Shown here: one piece after another, positions 60,085 to 64,000 of the stretch | Layout: the number at the start of each line of letters is the position of its first letter | How positions within the stretch are numbered: position 1 is the first letter of the stretch | DNA from: an uncultured Actinomycetes bacterium | GTDB taxonomy: Bacteria; Actinomycetota; Actinomycetes; S36-B12; UBA10799 | Length of the DNA: 64,000 nt | Reading direction: 5' to 3' | Assembly: GCA_946803585.1 (NCBI GenBank) | Contig: CAMPEQ010000011.1 | Location: 558,001-622,000 of the forward strand | Translations under genes and position numbers: made by a program | Notes under the pieces: model-generated | Database searches by the model: none | What the model saw: only the letters and a program-made list of their open reading frames with translations | Told to the model about the DNA's origin: nothing

Positions 60085-62181
60085 ATGAGCCCGCACAATT
60101 TTGTATTTGCAAACCGTCCACCGACGTTCCGCAAACGGGGACAGCGGGTGGCGTGCGTAGGAATCGCAACTACTTTTGGTGCGACAATGCTCGCTGGGAT
60201 CGGTCTCCCCGCTGCGAACGCGGCGCTAACAAGCCCCATCAATTTGCCTGGAGGCGCAAACGTTCAGATCAATGGGTCGGGCGAAGACGATCACAGCGGA
60301 CACTCCGTCTCCGGTATCGGGGATGTGAACGGAGACAACATCGACGATGTCATCATCGGCGCTCCCCTCGCCTCGAATAACGATCGCGATATCTCCGGTT
60401 CTACCTACATCGTCTATGGGCGGGCCAATCCAGGGACCCCCGTCGACCTCTCCTCTCTGAACCCCGCCACAACTGGGCTGCGCATCGACGGGGCCACCGC
60501 CGATTCCTACAGCGGATGGTCCGTCTCCGGAGCAGGGGATGTCAACGGCGATGGCCTCAACGATGTCGTGATCGGCGCGCCGTTCGATTCGGCTGACGAA
60601 TACTGGGCAGGCTCCTCGTACATCATCTACGGACAGCCGAACAACCAAGCGACGAATATCGACCTCGCGACGCCGCTGGTCCCAAGTAGCACGGGCTTCA
60701 AGATCGATGGAACTGATGCGCGAAGTTGGAACGGGTGGTCCGTTTCCGGAGCCGGTGACGTCAACGGTGATGGCAAGGACGACGTCATTGTGGGGGCCGA
60801 TGGCGACGACAGTCTTGGTCGCAACGGCAATGGAACTGCGTACATCATCTACGGCAAGGCCAATGGAGCTGCCGACAACATTGACTTGGGGACCCCCCTA
60901 GTCCCGACAAGTACCGGCTTTGCGGTCCGTGGAGCGGCTGACGGCGATGGGACGGGTGAATCGGTATCCTCAGCAGGTGACGTAAACGGCGATGGTATTG
61001 CCGACCTAGTTGTCGGAGCTCCGAGAACCTACTCCAATTTCTTCGCTGGAACGACCTATGTCGTCTACGGAAGACCGAGCGCGGACGCAAACAATATCGA
61101 TCTAGACGATGGGCTCGATCCGGCAAATACCGGCTTCCTAGTTACCGGTGTTGACGTCCTTGAGCTCAGCGGATATTCCGTATCTGGTGCCGGAGACGTC
61201 AACGGCGACAACTTTGATGACGTCGTTATCGGCGCGCCGACAGCCGCCTTCGAAGAGCCAACACAATCCGGATCCGCCTATGTCGTCTACGGAAAACCCA
61301 ACGGTTCGGCGGCGAATGTCGCCTTGGCAGACACACCACTGAACCCCGCAAGCACCGGATGGAAGATCACTGGAGCTGAGATTGGTGACAATGCGGGCAA
61401 TGCTGTCTCCGCGGCTGGGGACATTAACGACGATGGCCTTGACGACGTCCTGGTTGGCGCGTGGCATTCGAGCAACAACGGGCTGGACGAGGCTGGTTCC
61501 TCCTATGTCCTCTACGGCGCAGCCGATCAGAATGCCAGCAATATCGACTTGGCTACACCGTTGAACTCAGCAACAACGGGTATCCAGTTCGACGGCGGTG
61601 CGGAACACGACCACGTCGGGGCAGCGGTCTCCGGAGCATTCGATATGAACGGTGATGGCGCCAGCGACATGCTCATCGGTGCTCCTTACGCAGAATCCAA
61701 CGCCGAGCACTCGGGCTCCTCCTACGTCGTGTTCGGACAGCTCAAGCCGACACCAGCACCGGCCGCGCAAGTTCCATTGAGGAACTGCGTCAAGGTTCCA
61801 GTGGCGCTAGCCAAGAACAGCAAGACCAAGCTCACCAAACCTCGCTGTAAGACCAATGCCGGGCAATCTGTCCGCGTGACGGCAAAAGCCGTTAGCAAGC
61901 GGGGAGACATTCGCACCTTCAAACTCATCAGGAAGAAGAACGGGAAGACCTTCATTAAGACCTTCCAGACCCGAACCAAGGTGACCATCAAATGGAAGGC
62001 ACCGGCCACCTCCGGTTACAAGAAATACAAGCTGAAGCAGACCTTCAAGATCGGCAAGAAGGCTAAGCGACAACTGTCATTGCCGACACCGGAGAACCGC
62101 AGCAGTCCCGGCGCCAAGAGTTGGGCTCCTCATGAGCACCTTCAGGGCCCACGTCTGCGCCGAGCCCTAGCACGTAAGTGA
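60085..62181 (+). CDS. Secreted seven-repeat FG-GAP (integrin-alpha-like propeller) protein
   Basis: About 698 aa. The signal region is VACVGIATTFGATMLAGIGL (cleavage after AANA). Seven repeats of ~60-70 residues follow, each centred on the phrase VSGAGDVNGDG-x-DDVVIGAP (variants VSGIGDVNGDNIDDVIIGAP through VSGAFDMNGDGASDMLIGAP), which supplies a D-x-N-x-D calcium-binding loop; seven blades would close a beta-propeller. The C-terminal ~140 residues are lysine-rich beta repeats (CVKVPVALAKNSKTKLTKPR; TFIKTFQTRTKVTIKWKAPA), like those of the CAP and subtilase proteins. An earlier in-frame GTG at 60040 is possible. Probably a calcium-dependent surface or matrix protein. Confidence 0.88.
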   Translation: MSPHNFVFANRPPTFRKRGQRVACVGIATTFGATMLAGIGLPAANAALTSPINLPGGANVQINGSGEDDHSGHSVSGIGDVNGDNIDDVIIGAPLASNNDRDISGSTYIVYGRANPGTPVDLSSLNPATTGLRIDGATADSYSGWSVSGAGDVNGDGLNDVVIGAPFDSADEYWAGSSYIIYGQPNNQATNIDLATPLVPSSTGFKIDGTDARSWNGWSVSGAGDVNGDGKDDVIVGADGDDSLGRNGNGTAYIIYGKANGAADNIDLGTPLVPTSTGFAVRGAADGDGTGESVSSAGDVNGDGIADLVVGAPRTYSNFFAGTTYVVYGRPSADANNIDLDDGLDPANTGFLVTGVDVLELSGYSVSGAGDVNGDNFDDVVIGAPTAAFEEPTQSGSAYVVYGKPNGSAANVALADTPLNPASTGWKITGAEIGDNAGNAVSAAGDINDDGLDDVLVGAWHSSNNGLDEAGSSYVLYGAADQNASNIDLATPLNSATTGIQFDGGAEHDHVGAAVSGAFDMNGDGASDMLIGAPYAESNAEHSGSSYVVFGQLKPTPAPAAQVPLRNCVKVPVALAKNSKTKLTKPRCKTNAGQSVRVTAKAVSKRGDIRTFKLIRKKNGKTFIKTFQTRTKVTIKWKAPATSGYKKYKLKQTFKIGKKAKRQLSLPTPENRSSPGAKSWAPHEHLQGPRLRRALARK

Positions 62182-62375
62182 CCCGGAAAGCCAACAGCTA
62201 ACCGGCGCTGACTAGTTACCGAGGACCATGCCGGCCGCCACCGCCTGGGGAGCTCGTCGAGGGATTCGGCAGAGTCGCTTGACCCGGTGACGATGGTGGC
62301 ATCGCTGGCCTCTGCGGAGAGTTTCGTCGGGTCACGCACAAGGACTCCCCGTACCCGGTTTCAAAGAGGATTAAC

Positions 62376-62612
62376 GTGATCCGCTCGGCTGTTGGAGTCC
62401 TCATCGTTGCTCTACTCACGGGCAGTTTGATGGCCATCGGCGGAGTGCCCTTCCCCACCCTCCCGACGATCACGCAGTGGGCGATCGCTGTTGGCGCATT
62501 CGTTGTTGGTGTTGCGGGAGCTCAACTGGTTGCCGAAGCCATTCAACGTAGGAAACTGAAGCACATTCGGTCAGTGTGTCGGCAGCGCTATCAGATGCCG
62601 CCAACTGCTTAA
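62376..62612 (+). CDS. Small two-helix membrane protein
   Basis: A 78-aa protein with two hydrophobic helices (AVGVLIVALLTGSLMAIGGV and WAIAVGAFVVGVAGAQLVAE) and a basic C-terminal tail (QRRKLKHIRSVCRQRYQM). The GTG start has AGAGGA about five bases upstream. It stands alone between the FG-GAP and zinc-ribbon genes. Family not recognised. Confidence 0.5.
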   Translation: MIRSAVGVLIVALLTGSLMAIGGVPFPTLPTITQWAIAVGAFVVGVAGAQLVAEAIQRRKLKHIRSVCRQRYQMPPTA

Positions 62613-62736
62613 AGCCCTCTAAGCGCGTGTCAGGGATCGACGCCCATAAGCGGATCCTCAACTCAACGCGCGGTCATGCTTGACGCGAGATCGGACCGCA
62701 TCGTCGTTGGCTGTTGGCGCGGTTAGCCTTAGCTTT

Positions 62737-63735
62737 GTGATCAGGTGTCCAGCATGTCGAGCTGAGTCCATGGATGAGGCGTTGAGCTGTTGGCAGTGTG
62801 ATCATCGATTTCGTGCTGGTAGCGACGACGCGGATGAGGAATCAGAGATACCGTCGCGACAACGAGTGCGAGGGACCATTCACTTGCCTCCTGTCGTCGC
62901 GCTGCGTATCGGGATCGGGTTCCTCTTGATCTCGGCGGCTCTTGCGGCTTTTCGTACGATCGATACGTTGGTTGTTCCCGGTGTGCCGGAGAGCCTCTTT
63001 CTCCAGCCGGCCGTGCTGTTGCTTACGGTGATTTTCGGGGTGATCCTCATAACCCGGAAGGGCCCGGCTTTTGCTGGCCTCGGCATTGGCGTTGTGTTGT
63101 TTTGTGGTTACGTTCTTGGGTCCAACTTCACCTACGTCTACAGGGTTTTTGTTCGAAGTGAGGATGTCACCGGATCCGGGCTCGATGTCATCGAAGTAAC
63201 CGATTGGTCTTTCACGCTGTCAACGGTGTGGCTACCCACGTTGATCGGCCTGACCGGTATCGCTGCTTTGGTTCTTGTTGCGATGTGGGTCGTGCGAACA
63301 CGCCGACACGTGCGCCCACCGATCCTGGCGGTAGTGGGTGCAGTCTGTTACGCGATTGGATCGTTGGTGTACTTCGTTGTGTCGCTGTTTCCCCCGACGG
63401 TGCCGCCAGGTTTCGCGCCGCTATCTTCCACTCAGACGATCGTGTCGGTTGCCGGGAACGCGACAAGTTTGCTTCTTGCGTTAGCGGCGATTGGACTGAC
63501 GCTAATAGCTGGATCGGCTTGGTCAGTTGTGGGAATCGGTGCTGCGTGGGCGGCAGCGGCCGCCGCGCAAGTCGTCGTCGCGCTACGAATTGGTGGAGAG
63601 TCCCTTTCCGCTGGAGACGGGTTCTGGGCTGCCGGACTCATGATCGCGACGATCGCGCTAATTCGTCTTCGAATGTCAGGCACCCCCGCCGTAGTTGGAG
63701 CCTCCTCCGAAAGTGATGAGTCGCAGCAAAGCTAA
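62737..63735 (+). CDS. Membrane protein with N-terminal zinc-ribbon-like motif
   Basis: About 332 aa. The GTG at 62737 puts a CPAC...CWQC pair (IRCPACRAESMDEALSCWQC) at the very N-terminus, as in small zinc ribbons; a TTG at 62680 would add 19 unconserved residues. Then come ~50 hydrophilic residues and about eight to nine transmembrane helices (VALRIGIGFLLISAALAAFR, GLGIGVVLFCGYVLGSNF, LVYFVVSLFPPTVP). Zinc-ribbon membrane proteins of this type are frequent in actinobacteria and functionally unknown. No partner gene is visible before the window end. Confidence 0.7.
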   Translation: MIRCPACRAESMDEALSCWQCDHRFRAGSDDADEESEIPSRQRVRGTIHLPPVVALRIGIGFLLISAALAAFRTIDTLVVPGVPESLFLQPAVLLLTVIFGVILITRKGPAFAGLGIGVVLFCGYVLGSNFTYVYRVFVRSEDVTGSGLDVIEVTDWSFTLSTVWLPTLIGLTGIAALVLVAMWVVRTRRHVRPPILAVVGAVCYAIGSLVYFVVSLFPPTVPPGFAPLSSTQTIVSVAGNATSLLLALAAIGLTLIAGSAWSVVGIGAAWAAAAAAQVVVALRIGGESLSAGDGFWAAGLMIATIALIRLRMSGTPAVVGASSESDESQQS

Positions 63736-64000
63736 GGGCATTCTTGAGAAGAGTTGGTCGTAGGTCGATCGTTCTACGGCCACAGGCAGATACTGCTATT
63801 GCGTGGGTCTTTGGGAAAGAACTGCTGCTAGATCGCTCCTGACTGATGCTTTGGTCGCAGCTTGGCCGAGTGTGTGGTGCATATCTGCGAGTTCCACTGC
63901 CAGAAAGAAAAGGTTGCCTGGGTGGTTGCTATTTCAGCGCGACGGTCGACCGTCTGCTGGCGCGACCGATCGCTCTCTTGGAACTCAGATGCCAAAATTA
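63736..64000 (-). other. Window end; possible C-terminus of a minus-strand gene
   Basis: No complete gene is seen. On the minus strand one frame is open from about 63992 to a TAG near 63825 (beginning ASEFQESDRSRQQTVDRRAE), which could be the end of a gene outside the window or chance. A weak CGTAG/CTACG hairpin occurs near 63757-63777. Confidence 0.25.

Overview
The window is a high-GC actinobacterial chromosome segment (phylum Actinomycetota, genus not determinable from sequence alone). The best marker is the cell-wall/division block fhaA-fhaB-pstP-rodA-pbpA-pknB at 45.2-52.5 kb, in the order known from Mycobacterium and Streptomyces but with no pknA. Other actinobacterial signs are frequent GTG/TTG starts, GTGA/ATGA overlaps, apparently leaderless genes and typical families (Cfp30B-like VOC, DUF2252, NarL-type regulators, MMPL). 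No IS element, prophage or CRISPR array was seen.

Layout. 1-3.3 kb: end of a surface-polysaccharide locus (a 5'-truncated CapD/WbpM-type dehydratase and a UDP-HexNAc 6-dehydrogenase). 3.4-8 kb: a VapBC-like toxin-antitoxin pair, a two-domain VOC protein, a TIGR03032-type protein and a DUF308-DUF389 membrane fusion. 8-13.6 kb: two unknown exported proteins on the minus strand, an Fpg/Nei glycosylase and a secreted subtilase. 13.7-15.6 kb: an AbiEi/DUF559 protein bounded by palindromes, a small ABM-like protein and tRNA-Leu(CAG). 15.7-21.2 kb: an ABC-2 exporter (ATPase plus two permeases) and a MarR/MMPL divergent pair. 21.3-29.1 kb: a secreted CAP protein, a CheB-PAS-GGDEF-EAL fusion, a pyridine nucleotide-disulfide oxidoreductase, an O-antigen-ligase-like protein and a collagen-like secreted protein.

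29.4-37.1 kb: two HMA-fold mini-proteins (one lacking its metal-binding cysteines) around a charged exported helical protein, a TfoX-N protein, an ArsR/SRPBCC pair with an operator over the start codon, and a minus-strand chain ACR3 - FUSC-like - 39-aa ORF - DUF2252. 37.2-41.2 kb: a BcsA-like synthase without a PilZ domain next to a BcsB-like protein, and a small membrane protein. 41.2-44.8 kb: a NarL/DesK-type two-component system beside an ABC transporter, with a good palindromic operator candidate upstream. 45.2-57 kb: FHA/PP2C/RodA/PBP/PknB, followed by an unusual membrane protein plus large exported helical protein and an SGNH lipoprotein. 57-64 kb: an unknown protein, a LacI-type regulator, a secreted trypsin-like protease, a seven-repeat FG-GAP exported protein and two small membrane proteins.

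The content is mostly envelope-oriented: polysaccharide precursor and polymer synthesis, peptidoglycan elongation under Ser/Thr phosphorylation, and many exported proteins, several with lysine-rich modules. The strongest candidates for something undescribed are the 52.6-57.0 kb unit downstream of pknB, the HMA pair at 29.4-30.7 kb, and the family of long TACCCCAC palindromes at gene ends.
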